Of a stretch of DNA of 64,000 bases, positions 34,383 to 44,924 are shown in pieces (position 1 is the first letter of the stretch; the number at the start of each line of letters is the position of its first letter). Below the pieces are notes generated by a model. It did no database searches and had not been told where the DNA came from. It saw only the letters and a list, made by a program, of their open reading frames with translations. The stretch comes from Neoroseomonas oryzicola (GTDB lineage: Bacteria > Pseudomonadota > Alphaproteobacteria > Acetobacterales > Acetobacteraceae): assembly GCF_012163135.1 (NCBI RefSeq), contig NZ_JAAVUP010000011.1, forward strand, positions 61,259 to 125,258. The letters are read 5' to 3'. Both the position numbers and the translations under genes were made by a program.

Positions 34383-34810
34383 CCAGCGCGCGCGACGAAC
34401 GGTTCTATGCGTGGGAGAACCGCGTCGTCGCGCCGCTGGACCGGTCGGTGGTGGCCTTCGAGCGGATGCAGGCGATCGTCGACCATGTCTGGACCGCGGA
34501 GGGCCTGCGCTGGCCGCCGCGCGTGCGGCCCCGCAAGGCGACCCGGGCGACGCTCGCGACCGGCAGCCGCCTCGCGATCGAGGCGCCGGACAGCCTGCCC
34601 TCCTGGATCCTGCTGCACGAGGTCGCGCATGCGATGACGAGTACGGCGGAAGGCGACGGCGCCGCGCATGGCCCGGATTTCGTCGGCGTCTATGTCGGGC
34701 TGCTGGTGCGGCATTGCCGGCTGGACCCGGAGATGCTGGCGGCGAGCCTGGCGGCCGACGGGATCAGGTGGAACCCGCAGGCGCGGCCCTGGTGCCTGGA
34801 TCCGGGCTGA
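34379..34810 (+). CDS. Small zinc-metallopeptidase-like protein (HExxH...H)
   Basis: The 143-residue protein has a minimal metalloprotease core: WILLHEVAHAMTSTAEGDGAAHGPDFVGVYVGLLVRHC. The HEVAH supplies two zinc-binding His and the general-base Glu, and the following HGPDF supplies a third ligand, the spacing seen in SprT-like and related small metallohydrolases. A conserved-looking RRPR-like basic stretch (RWPPRVRPRKATRAT) precedes it. It is translationally coupled to the DUF2786 gene. No signal peptide is visible, so it probably acts in the cytoplasm. The substrate is unknown; nucleoprotein processing as in SprT is one possibility. Confidence 0.7.
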   Translation: MTSARDERFYAWENRVVAPLDRSVVAFERMQAIVDHVWTAEGLRWPPRVRPRKATRATLATGSRLAIEAPDSLPSWILLHEVAHAMTSTAEGDGAAHGPDFVGVYVGLLVRHCRLDPEMLAASLAADGIRWNPQARPWCLDPG

Positions 34811-34915
34811 GGCGCCATCCTTGCCGGACGCAGCCCGCGCCCGGCCCCTTCGCGTTCCGGCATCGCCGGGGTGCCGGACCTGCCGATCAGGCCGGCGCGG
34901 CGTGCACGCACGACG

Positions 34916-37348
<2,433 letters not shown>

Positions 37349-37405
37349 TCACTCCTGGCTGGAGGGGGGCTGAATAGGTATTCCGAATATAGGCTTTCTT
37401 GCCCC

Positions 37406-38551
37406 TCAGGGCGACCCGCTTTCGCCCATCGGAAGCAGCTTTCCGGGCTGCGCGGCGAACATGTCCCCGATGCCCTGGAGGGGGCGGAAAACCTCGGGGT
37501 CCGTGCCGGTCAGGAAGGACTGGGCGGGCAGGGCGGCAAGGGCGGCGAAAAGGGCCTCGCGCCGGGCGGAATCGAGGTGCGCCGCGACCTCGTCCAGCAG
37601 CAGCAGGGGGGCGAAGCCGCGGGCCTCGGCGATCAGGGCGGCATGGGCCAGCACGGTGGAAATCAGCAACGCCTTCTGCTCCCCCGTTGAGCACAGCTCG
37701 GCCGGCTGGTCCTTGGGCAGGTGCACCAGCGTCATGTCGGCCCGGTGCGCCCCGCGCGCGGCGCCGCCGGCGGCCGCGTCGCGCCGGCGGTCGGCGGCCA
37801 GGGCCTCGCGCAGGCTGTCCTCGACGGCGAGGGCCGGCTGCTCGGCCAGCGCCGCGGCGATCGGGCAGAGCAGGTCCATCCGCGCCGCGGGGAAGGCGCC
37901 CGTGGCCGTGCCTGCCGACATCACGGCGTTCAGCCGCAATGCCAGCGCGCGCCGCGTGGCGGCCGCCGCGACGGCATGCCGCGCCATCGCGTCCTCGAGC
38001 CCCGCGAGCCAGCGCGGATCCGCCCGGCCTTCGCCCAGCAGGCGGTTGCGCTGGGCCATGGCGTTGTCATGCGCCGCGACCTCCCGTGCATGGGCGGGTT
38101 CCAGGGCCCAGGCCAGGCGGTCGAGGAAACGTCGTCGCCCCGAGGCACCTTCCTGGAACAGCCGGTCCATCTGGGGGGTGAGCCAGACGGCCGCGACGCG
38201 GTCCGCGAGATCCGCCTGGGTCCGCACCGGCTGCCCGTCCAGGCGGAACAGGCGGCGTTCGGAGGCGCCCTCGGGGTCGGAGCCCGTGCCGATGTCGAAG
38301 GCGCCCAGCGGGCCCGTGAAGCGCCCCGCGGCGGCCCAGGGCCGCGCTGCGCCATCCACGCGGCGGCCGAGCTCGCCCATCCGCGCGCCACGCAGGCCGC
38401 GGCCGGGGCCGAGGAGGGAGATGGCTTCGAGGAGATTCGTCTTGCCGGCGCCGTTCTCGCCGGCGATGGCGACGACGGGTGCGGCGAAATGGGCCTCGAG
38501 CGAGGACCAGGAGCGGAAGTCGGTGAGGCGGAGGCGGGTGAGGCGGAGCAC
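37406..38551 (-). CDS. recF: DNA replication and repair protein RecF
   Basis: The 381-residue SMC-like ATPase helps load RecA at single-strand gaps. It starts LRLTRLRLTDFRSWSSLE, with Walker A GENGAGKTNLLEAISLL at about residues 31-47, the signature-like LCSTGEQKALLISTVLAHA and Walker B PLLLLDEVAAHLDSARR. Length is typical (about 360-390). A GTG start at 38551 is required for the conserved opening. It sits 91 bp after dnaN, with two hairpins in the spacer. Confidence 0.97.
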   Translation of the reverse strand: MLRLTRLRLTDFRSWSSLEAHFAAPVVAIAGENGAGKTNLLEAISLLGPGRGLRGARMGELGRRVDGAARPWAAAGRFTGPLGAFDIGTGSDPEGASERRLFRLDGQPVRTQADLADRVAAVWLTPQMDRLFQEGASGRRRFLDRLAWALEPAHAREVAAHDNAMAQRNRLLGEGRADPRWLAGLEDAMARHAVAAAATRRALALRLNAVMSAGTATGAFPAARMDLLCPIAAALAEQPALAVEDSLREALAADRRRDAAAGGAARGAHRADMTLVHLPKDQPAELCSTGEQKALLISTVLAHAALIAEARGFAPLLLLDEVAAHLDSARREALFAALAALPAQSFLTGTDPEVFRPLQGIGDMFAAQPGKLLPMGESGSP

Positions 38552-38568
38552 GCTGTGACCCAGGTTTT

Positions 38569-38636
38569 CGGGGGAGGAGAACCTCCCCCGAGCCCCCTCC
38601 CTTCTCTGTCAGGGCGCATCGCCGATGGCGATGCGC
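38569..38636 (-). terminator. Two hairpins between dnaN and recF; copy C of the intergenic repeat family
   Basis: GCGCATCGCC (38614-38623) pairs with GGCGATGCGC (38627-38636) around GAT, 7 bp after the dnaN stop. A second stem, CGGGGGAGG (38569-38577) with CCTCCCCCG (38582-38590) around AGAA, and the flanking GAGCCCC match the first hairpin of the element at 21728. It may attenuate read-through from dnaN into recF. Confidence 0.6.
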
Positions 38637-38642
38637 GGGCGC

Positions 38643-39773
38643 TCAGACACGCATGGGCATGAGGACGTAGAGCGCCTCGGGCTTCGCCTCGTCCTTCACG
38701 ATCGTCGGCGCGGCGCCGTCGGCGAAGAGGAACTCCACCTTGTCGCCGATCTGCGCGGTGATGTCCGTCAGGTAGCGGGCCTGGAAACCGATCTCGAGGG
38801 GGCTGCTCTCGTAGCTCACGCTGTCGGCGTCGAGTTCCTCCTGCGCCTGGCCCTGCTCGGGGCTGGCCGCGGACAGCAGCAGGTTGTTGCGCGAGATCGA
38901 GAGCTTCACCGGCCGCGAGCGCTCGCTGCTGATCGCCGCGACGCGCGCCACCGCTTCCTCGAAATCCTTCTTCGGCACGGTCAGCTTCTTGTCGTTGCCG
39001 CGCGGGATGACGCGCTCGTATTCGGGGAAGGTGCCGTCGATCAGCTTCGAGGTCAGCGCGACGGTGCCGAGCCCGAAGCGGATCTTGGTATCCGACAGGC
39101 GGATCTCGATCTCGTCCTGCGTCTCTTCCGCGAGCTTGCGGACCTCGTTCACCGTCTTGCGCGGCACGATCACGCCCGGCATGCCCTTGGCACCCTCGGG
39201 CAGCGGCTCCTCGACGCGGGCGAGGCGATGACCGTCGGTCGCGACCGCGCGCAGCACCGGCGCGCCCTCGGCTTCCGCGGCATGGAGGTAGATGCCGTTG
39301 AGGTAGTAGCGCGTCTCCTCGGTCGAGATGGCGAACTTCGTGCGGTCGATCAGGTCGCGCAGCACGCCGGCCTTGATCGCGAACTTGGTCGGCAGGCGGC
39401 CTTCCGTCATGGACGGGAAGTCGTCGACCGGCAGCACCGAGAGCGTGGTGTTGAACTTGCCCGCGCGCAGCGCCAGCGGGCCGTCGCCGCCGCCATGGTC
39501 GAACTCGACGCGCGCGCCCTCGGGCAGCTTTCTGACGATCTCGTACAGCGTCGCCGCTGGGGCCGTGGTGCGCCCGCCGCGCGTGACCGTCACGCCCGCG
39601 ACTTCCTCGACCACCGCGATCTCCATGTCGGTCGCGGTGAGGGTGAGGTTGCCCTCGGTCTTCGCGTCGATCAGGACATTGGCGAGGATCGGAATGGTGT
39701 TGCGGCGCTCGACCACGCTCTGCACGTGCGCGAGAGCCTTCAGCAGCACCGCCCTGTCCACCGTGAACTTCAT
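38643..39773 (-). CDS. dnaN: DNA polymerase III beta sliding clamp
   Basis: The 376-residue ring subunit tethers the replicative polymerase to DNA. It opens MKFTVDRAVLLKALAHVQSVVERRNTIPILANVLI, the standard start. The three-fold clamp repeat is apparent, with TDMEIAVVEEV, TDGHRLARVEEPLP and a terminal YVLMPMRV that closely matches the canonical C-terminal hydrophobic-pocket strand (Y-x-x-M-P-M-R). Length is canonical. It is preceded by a 238-bp non-coding stretch after dnaA, which probably contains its own promoter; no perfect DnaA box was found there. Confidence 0.98.
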   Translation of the reverse strand: MKFTVDRAVLLKALAHVQSVVERRNTIPILANVLIDAKTEGNLTLTATDMEIAVVEEVAGVTVTRGGRTTAPAATLYEIVRKLPEGARVEFDHGGGDGPLALRAGKFNTTLSVLPVDDFPSMTEGRLPTKFAIKAGVLRDLIDRTKFAISTEETRYYLNGIYLHAAEAEGAPVLRAVATDGHRLARVEEPLPEGAKGMPGVIVPRKTVNEVRKLAEETQDEIEIRLSDTKIRFGLGTVALTSKLIDGTFPEYERVIPRGNDKKLTVPKKDFEEAVARVAAISSERSRPVKLSISRNNLLLSAASPEQGQAQEELDADSVSYESSPLEIGFQARYLTDITAQIGDKVEFLFADGAAPTIVKDEAKPEALYVLMPMRV

Positions 39774-40011
39774 CGCAGCCCGACGCCCCGATTTCTGGCG
39801 GTCCTGCCAGGCCCGTCCGAGGGCCCGGCGGGACCGCGTGTGTCCCCCTGGTTCCCCCCGGCTGCCGGGGCCGAATCGGCCCGCGCGGCGGCCCGCCGAG
39901 GGGTCGGCACCATATCAGCCGGACTCAGCGCGGCAAAGCGGGGAAAAACCGAGGCGAAGCGCCGCAAAGCCAAGCGAATCGGGGCTTACGGGGCGACCGT
40001 TGCGGAACGGG

Positions 40012-41439
40012 TCAGGTCTCGAGCATCCGGCGCAGCAGTTCGACATCCTCGGCGAAGGCGGCGTCGGCCTGCATCAGCTCGGCGATGCGGGAGACCGCGT
40101 GCATCACCGTGGTGTGGTCGCGGTTGCCGAAGCGCCGCCCGATCTCGGGCAGGGAGCGCGAGGTGAGCTGCTTCGCGAGGTACATCGCCACCTGGCGCGG
40201 CCGCGCCACGGCCCGCGCGCGCCGCGCGGAGGACATGTCGGTCAGGCGGATGTTGTAGTGCTCGGCGACCTTGCGCTGGATCTCCTCGATCGTCACGCGG
40301 CGGTCGTGCGCGCGCAGGATGTCGTGCAGCACTTCCTGCGCGCCATCCAGCGTCACCGCGCGGCCGAACAGGTTGGCGTGCGCGATCAGGCGGTTCAGCG
40401 CGCCCTCGAGCTCGCGCACGTTGGACGTGATCTTGTGCGCGAGGAACTCGATGACGCTCTTGGGCACGTCGATGCCCGCGGCCGTCGCCTTGGCCTGCAG
40501 GATCGACAGGCGCAGCTCGTAGGTCGTGGCGTGGATGTCGGCGACCATGCCGCAGCCGAGGCGCGTGCGCAGGCGATCCTCGAGGCCGGAGAGGTCGGAG
40601 GGCGACTTGTCCGCGCTGACGATGATCTGCTTGCCGGCGTCGACCAGCGCGTTGAAGGTGTGGAAGAACTCTTCCTGCGTGTTGTCCTTGCCGATCAGGA
40701 ACTGCAGGTCGTCGACCATCAGCACGTCGACGGAGCGCAGGCTCTCCTTGAACTCCATCGTCGACTGGCTGCGCAGCGCGGCGATGAAGCGGTACATGAA
40801 CTTCTCGGCCGACATGTAGGCGACGTTGCGCGCCGGCTCGCCGTTGCGGATCGCCCAGGCGACCGCGTGCATCAGGTGCGTCTTGCCCAGGCCGACGCCG
40901 CCGTAGAGGAACAGCGGGTTGAAGCCCGGGCTCGCGGGCTTCTCGGCCACGCGCCGCGCGCAGGCATGGGCGAATTCGTTGGGCTTGCCGACGACGAAGG
41001 TATCGAAGGTGAAGCGCGGGTCGAGCGGGGCCGACCAGTCGCCGCGCGCATCCGCGGCCGCCGCGCGCGCCGCGGCGGCGGGCTTGCCGGCGAGCGGTTC
41101 GGCGAGGCCGTTGGCGCGCGGCGCTTCGGCATCCGGCGCGTCATCGGCGGCGCGTTCCGGCGCGAAGCGCACGTCGACGCGGCGCACCGCGCCATTCTCC
41201 TGCTGCCACAGCGCGCGCAGGCGGTCGCCGTAATGGCTGCGGACCCAGTCGCGCAGGAAGCGGGTGGGAAGCACGACGATCGCCTCGTCGCCCTCGATGC
41301 CGACCAGCGTCATCTGACGGAGCCAGGTGCGGTACTCGACCTCGCCGACTTCCTCGCGCAGGCGCCCGCGGATGCGGGCCCAGGCTTCGCCCATGGCGGC
41401 GGCGGAGAGCGCGGAGACGGTACCGGCTTGCTTCTCCAT
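40012..41439 (-). CDS. dnaA: Chromosomal replication initiator protein DnaA
   Basis: The 475-residue initiator has domain I (AWARIRGRLREEVGEVEYRTWLRQM), a variable linker, and an AAA+ domain III with Walker A GGVGLGKTHLMHA, Walker B VDVLMVDDLQFLIGKDNTQEEFFHTFN and box VII-like RTRLGCGMVADI. Domain IV carries the HTH GRRFGNRDHTTVMHAVSRI. I chose ATG 41439 (MEKQAGTV); a TTG at 41454 would add five residues. It opens and unwinds oriC. The upstream spacer (41440-41706) separates it from rpsT. Confidence 0.98.
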   Translation of the reverse strand: MEKQAGTVSALSAAAMGEAWARIRGRLREEVGEVEYRTWLRQMTLVGIEGDEAIVVLPTRFLRDWVRSHYGDRLRALWQQENGAVRRVDVRFAPERAADDAPDAEAPRANGLAEPLAGKPAAAARAAAADARGDWSAPLDPRFTFDTFVVGKPNEFAHACARRVAEKPASPGFNPLFLYGGVGLGKTHLMHAVAWAIRNGEPARNVAYMSAEKFMYRFIAALRSQSTMEFKESLRSVDVLMVDDLQFLIGKDNTQEEFFHTFNALVDAGKQIIVSADKSPSDLSGLEDRLRTRLGCGMVADIHATTYELRLSILQAKATAAGIDVPKSVIEFLAHKITSNVRELEGALNRLIAHANLFGRAVTLDGAQEVLHDILRAHDRRVTIEEIQRKVAEHYNIRLTDMSSARRARAVARPRQVAMYLAKQLTSRSLPEIGRRFGNRDHTTVMHAVSRIAELMQADAAFAEDVELLRRMLET

Positions 41440-41537
41440 GAACCCCCCAGACAACTCGCCCCGGCCGGATTGTCCCGGCCCAACCTGCCGTCTTTCGATC
41501 GGCGCAACGACGTTCGTTCAAGCCCCCAACATCGCGA

Positions 41538-41565
41538 AGACTAGCCGTCCGCAACGTTGTCGCAA
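41538..41565 (-). promoter_or_regulatory. Candidate dnaA promoter
   Basis: On the minus strand TTGCGA (41565-41560) and TAGTCT (41543-41538) are spaced by 16 bp, about 100 bp before the dnaA start. The match to the sigma-70 consensus is modest, so this is tentative. A nearby TTGCGG offers an alternative -35 with worse spacing. Confidence 0.3.
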
Positions 41566-41683
41566 GGCACAAAAAGCATCAGCCGTCATCGGACCCGAGG
41601 TCGTGAAAACGCGCGCACGACAAAGCAGCCGCAAACGGATTCGCAGCTGCTACTGCCGTGATCAGATCGGATACTTGAACGTG

Positions 41684-41703
41684 CTCCGCCCCGTGGGGCG
41701 GAG
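41684..41703 (-). terminator. Hairpin immediately after rpsT
   Basis: CTCCGCCC (41684-41691) and GGGCGGAG (41696-41703) form an 8-bp stem around CGTG, starting 3 bp past the rpsT stop. No U-run follows in the transcript direction. It probably terminates or protects the short rpsT message before dnaA. Confidence 0.6.
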
Positions 41704-41706
41704 TAT

Positions 41707-41982
41707 TCAGCCCTGCGCGGCGCCCAGCGACTTCACGCGCGCCGAGAGGCGGGAGACCTTCCGCGCCACCGTGTTCGCGTGGAGAGTGCCCTTCGTCGCG
41801 GCGCGCTGCAACTCCGGCTGCGCGGCGCGGAAGGCTTCCTGCGCCGCGGCCTTGTCGCCGGCTGCAACGGCTTCCTCGACCTTGCGGACAAAGGTGCGCA
41901 CGCGCGACTTGCGCGCCTTGTTGCGCGCCATGCGCTTCTCGGTCTGGCGGATGCGCTTCTGCGCGGACGCGGTGTTCGCCAT
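41707..41982 (-). CDS. rpsT: Small ribosomal subunit protein bS20
   Basis: The 91-residue basic protein has the bS20 sequence [39 protein letters not shown], followed by a three-helix bundle ending [23 protein letters not shown]. It binds 16S rRNA early in 30S assembly. Its position directly upstream of dnaA on the same strand is typical of many alphaproteobacteria. A strong GC hairpin lies 37 bp upstream of its start. Confidence 0.98.
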   Translation of the reverse strand: MANTASAQKRIRQTEKRMARNKARKSRVRTFVRKVEEAVAAGDKAAAQEAFRAAQPELQRAATKGTLHANTVARKVSRLSARVKSLGAAQG

Positions 41983-42018
41983 GGGGTTCCGGTTCAGTTC
42001 AACATCGGGTGAAACGAG

Positions 42019-42044
42019 GCCGCGCCCGGGAGCCCGGGCGCGGC
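42019..42044. other. Perfect 12-bp GC hairpin upstream of rpsT
   Basis: GCCGCGCCCGGG (42019-42030) pairs perfectly with CCCGGGCGCGGC (42033-42044) around an AG dinucleotide. It lies 37 bp before rpsT and 97 bp after the enoyl-CoA hydratase stop. It may terminate the latter transcript or form part of the rpsT leader; bS20 is known to autoregulate in E. coli. Confidence 0.5.
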
Positions 42045-42140
42045 GAAGGCCGGGGTTCTAGAGCGGCCCGCCATGGTGCGTCAAGCCAAAGCGGCCCGCG
42101 AAATCCATGAAGCGCGGGTCGCTCGCGCGCCGCAACCCTC

Positions 42141-42917
42141 TCAGCGGTTCTTGAAGGCCGGCTTGCGCTTCTCGGCGAAGGCCGACATGCCCTCCTTCTG
42201 GTCCTCGGTCGCGAACAGGCTGAGGAACAGCCGCCGCTCGGTGCGCACGCCCTCGGTGAGCGTGGTCTCGTAGGCGGCGTTCACCGCCTCCTTCGCCATG
42301 GCGACCGACGGGCCGGACAGCGCGCCGATCTTTTCGCCGATCTTGACCGCCTCGGCGACCAGCTCCGCGGCGGGGACCACGCGGCAGACCAGGTTGGACC
42401 GCTCGGCCTCCGCGGCATCCATCATGCGCCCGGTCAGCACCATCTCCATGGCCTTCGACTTGCCGACGGCGCGCGTCAGGCGCTGCGTGCCGCCCGCACC
42501 AGGTATGATGCCGAGGTTGATTTCCGGCTGGCCGAACTTCGCCGTATCGGCCGCGATGATCAGGTCGCACATCATCGCGAGCTCGCAACCGCCGCCGAGC
42601 GCGAAACCCGCCACCGCGGCGATCACCGGCTTCTGGATCTCGAGCACCGTCTCCCAGCGCTCGCCGATGAAGTCGTTGAAATAGACCGCGGGGTAGGTGC
42701 GGTCCTTCATCTCCTTGATGTCGGCGCCGGCGGCGAAGGCGCGCTCGCTGCCGGTGATGACGATGGCGGCGATGGCGGGGTCCTTGTCGTAGCCGCGCAG
42801 CGCGTCGCCGAGCTCGCCCATCAGCTGGTCGCACAGGGCGTTCAGAGCCTGCGGGCGGTTCAGCCGGATGACGGCGACCTTCCCCTGGGTCTCCGTCAGG
42901 ATCATCTCGTAGGCCAT
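42141..42917 (-). CDS. Enoyl-CoA hydratase/isomerase (crotonase family)
   Basis: The 258-residue enzyme hydrates 2-trans-enoyl-CoA in fatty-acid beta-oxidation. It carries [15 protein letters not shown], the oxyanion-hole loops AGADIKEM and [16 protein letters not shown], and [16 protein letters not shown], so the two catalytic glutamates of the crotonase site (in GGCELA and QPEINLG) are present. The C-terminal [12 protein letters not shown] is typical of FadB1/EchA-type hydratases. I chose ATG 42917 with the standard [22 protein letters not shown] opening. It lies between mutM and rpsT, a common arrangement in this lineage. Confidence 0.95.
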   Translation of the reverse strand: MAYEMILTETQGKVAVIRLNRPQALNALCDQLMGELGDALRGYDKDPAIAAIVITGSERAFAAGADIKEMKDRTYPAVYFNDFIGERWETVLEIQKPVIAAVAGFALGGGCELAMMCDLIIAADTAKFGQPEINLGIIPGAGGTQRLTRAVGKSKAMEMVLTGRMMDAAEAERSNLVCRVVPAAELVAEAVKIGEKIGALSGPSVAMAKEAVNAAYETTLTEGVRTERRLFLSLFATEDQKEGMSAFAEKRKPAFKNR

Positions 42918-42975
42918 GCGCTGCGTTCCTCGCCTTATGTCGGTGGGCAGTGCGTAGCGCAGGGGCGCGGCCGCC

Positions 42976-43872
42976 TCAACGCTGCCGCTTGGGGCAGAAG
43001 AAGGTGGACCGCCCGGCCTGCACGATCCGCTGGATCCCCTGGCAGGGCGGCACCCCGGGGCAATCGGGGCAGGGCTCGTCCTCCCGGCCATAGACCGCGA
43101 AGCGTTCCTGGAAGCGGCCGACCTCGCCATCGGCCCGGACATAGTCGCGTAGGGAGGACCCGCCGGCGCCGATGCTTTCGGCCAGCACGGCCTTGATCGC
43201 GGGGACCAGGCGCTCGGCGCGCACCCCGGCGCAGCTGTCGGCGAGCCGCCGCGGCGAGATGCCGGCGCGGAACAGCGCCTCGCACACATAGATGTTCCCC
43301 AGCCCCGCCACGACCGTCTGGTCGAGCAGCGCCGCCTTGATCGGCGTGCGCTTGCCGGCGAGCGCCGCCGACAGCACCGCCGGGGTGAAGGCGTCGTCGA
43401 GCGGTTCCGGCCCCAGCCCGGACAGCAGCCGGTGCGCTTCCTCCGCCTCCGTCGGGACCAGGTCCACCGCGCCGAAGCGCCGCGGATCGACGAAGCCGAC
43501 GCGCCAGCCATGGTCGGTGACGAGGACGAGGTGCTCATGCGCCTCGGGCGGGGCGTTGTGGCCGCGCGCATCCGAGGCCGCGCCCTGCGGGCCGAGGCGC
43601 GGCACAGCCGCCTCGCCGGCCCGCCGCGCCACCATGCGCCCGGACATGCCGAGGTGGATCAGCAGGCTCTCGCCCCCGTCGAGCCGCATCAGCATGTATT
43701 TCGCCCGCCTGCGGAACGAGACCACGCGCCGGCCCTCGACCCGTCGCGCCAAGCCGGGCGGGAAGGGAAAGCGCAGGCCCTCGCGGCGCAGATCGACCTC
43801 GACGATGCGGTGGCCCTGCAGCACGGCGGCCAGGCCGCGCATCACCGTCTCCACCTCGGGCAGTTCGGGCAT
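42976..43872 (-). CDS. mutM: Formamidopyrimidine-DNA glycosylase
   Basis: The 298-residue repair enzyme removes 8-oxoguanine and cuts the AP site. The N-terminal [13 protein letters not shown] supplies the catalytic Pro2 and Glu3. [29 protein letters not shown] is the H2TH region. The C-terminal zinc finger is unusual: it reads C268-P-D-C271 ... C277 ... F-F-C293-P-K-R-Q-R, so the last Cys of the normal C-x2-C pair is Arg296 and an extra Cys277 lies nearby. It is divergent from ubiE with only 43 bp between starts. Confidence 0.96.
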   Translation of the reverse strand: MPELPEVETVMRGLAAVLQGHRIVEVDLRREGLRFPFPPGLARRVEGRRVVSFRRRAKYMLMRLDGGESLLIHLGMSGRMVARRAGEAAVPRLGPQGAASDARGHNAPPEAHEHLVLVTDHGWRVGFVDPRRFGAVDLVPTEAEEAHRLLSGLGPEPLDDAFTPAVLSAALAGKRTPIKAALLDQTVVAGLGNIYVCEALFRAGISPRRLADSCAGVRAERLVPAIKAVLAESIGAGGSSLRDYVRADGEVGRFQERFAVYGREDEPCPDCPGVPPCQGIQRIVQAGRSTFFCPKRQR

Positions 43873-43915
43873 GGTCCCTCCCCATTTCCGGCCACCACGC
43901 TATGGTGGCGCCACG

Positions 43916-44665
43916 ATGAGCGACAGCCCCCAGGACACCGCCGATTTCGGCTACCGCACCGTTCCCCGCGCCGAGAAGGCCTCGATGGTGCGGGAGGTCT
44001 TCGAAAGCGTGGCCCCGCGCTACGACGTCATGAACGACCTGATGTCGCTCGGGATCCACCGGATCTGGAAGCGCATCTTCGTCAACGCGATCGGCTGCTC
44101 GGCGCGGGAGACGCTGCTCGACCTCGCGGGCGGGACGGGGGACATCTCCTTCCTCGCGCTCGAGCGCGGGGCGGGGCGCGTCATCCTCACCGACGTGAAC
44201 CCCGCCATGCTGCAGGTCGCCGAGAAGCGCGCGCTCGACCGCGGCCTCGCGGCCGGCCTGTCCTTCATGTGCGTCGACGCCGAGCACATCCCGCTGCCCG
44301 ACCGCAGCGTGGAGAAGGTCTCGATCGCCTTCGGCCTGCGCAACTGCACCGACAAGGACGCCGTGCTGCGGGAGGCGCGGCGCGTGCTGCGGCCCGGCGG
44401 GCGGTTCCATTGCCTGGAGTTCTCGCGCCTCGAGATCTCGGCCCTCGTGCCGCTCTACGACGCCTGGTCCTTCAAGGCGCTGCCCGAGATCGGCGCGCGC
44501 GTGGCGCAGGACCGCGATTCCTACGAATACCTCGCCGAGAGCATCCGCATGTTCCCCGACCAGGAGACGCTGGCGGGCATGATGCGCGAGGCGGGGATGG
44601 AGCGGGTCGAGGTGCGCAACCTGTCGGGTGGGATCGTCGCGATCCACACGGGCTGGCGCCTCTAG
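43916..44665 (+). CDS. ubiE: Ubiquinone/menaquinone biosynthesis C-methyltransferase
   Basis: The 249-residue SAM-dependent enzyme C-methylates the quinone ring. It has FGYRTVPRAEKASMVREVFESVAPRYDVMNDLMSLGIHRIWK, SAM motif I LLDLAGGTGDISF, and the UbiE-specific IAFGLRNCTDKDAVLREARRVLRPGGRFHCLEFS. The late FPDQETLAGMMREAGMERVEVRNLSGGIVAIHTGWR completes it. The start at ATG 43916 gives the family length. The divergent pair mutM-ubiE is conserved in many alphaproteobacteria. The 259 bp after it hold no gene that I can support, only a palindrome near 44837. Confidence 0.98.
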   Translation: MSDSPQDTADFGYRTVPRAEKASMVREVFESVAPRYDVMNDLMSLGIHRIWKRIFVNAIGCSARETLLDLAGGTGDISFLALERGAGRVILTDVNPAMLQVAEKRALDRGLAAGLSFMCVDAEHIPLPDRSVEKVSIAFGLRNCTDKDAVLREARRVLRPGGRFHCLEFSRLEISALVPLYDAWSFKALPEIGARVAQDRDSYEYLAESIRMFPDQETLAGMMREAGMERVEVRNLSGGIVAIHTGWRL

Positions 44666-44836
44666 CCGCGCCCGTCCATGTCATGACCGGGCTTTCATCT
44701 CCATGCGTCGCGGTGCAACATCGACATCGCGCGCAGCGGAACATGGAGGCTCGCCACCGTGACTGTCCGGACCGGGACGGCTGGAACCTGGGGTTGCAGT
44801 GATGGCGGCCACCCCGTCGCGACGCGTGTCGGGGAC

Positions 44837-44850
44837 GTGATCCGCATCAC
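44837..44850. promoter_or_regulatory. Perfect Crp/Fnr-type palindrome GTGAT-N4-ATCAC
   Basis: GTGAT (44837-44841) and ATCAC (44846-44850) are perfect inverted repeats around CCGC, matching the TGAT-N4-ATCA core of Fnr/Dnr-type sites. It lies 74 bp before the start of a Crp/Fnr-family regulator gene, so autoregulation is the natural hypothesis. Confidence 0.6.
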
Positions 44851-44924
44851 TCGCGCGTCCGGAACGATCGCGGCAGGCTCCCTCCCGCCGGGCCCCTCGC
44901 GGGGCGCCGGCATGGAGGTGTTCC

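Noticed and set aside
44666..44924. Possible small genes between ubiE and the Crp/Fnr gene
   Set aside because: The frames lack a ribosome-binding site and recognisable sequence; only the palindrome at 44837-44850 stands out.
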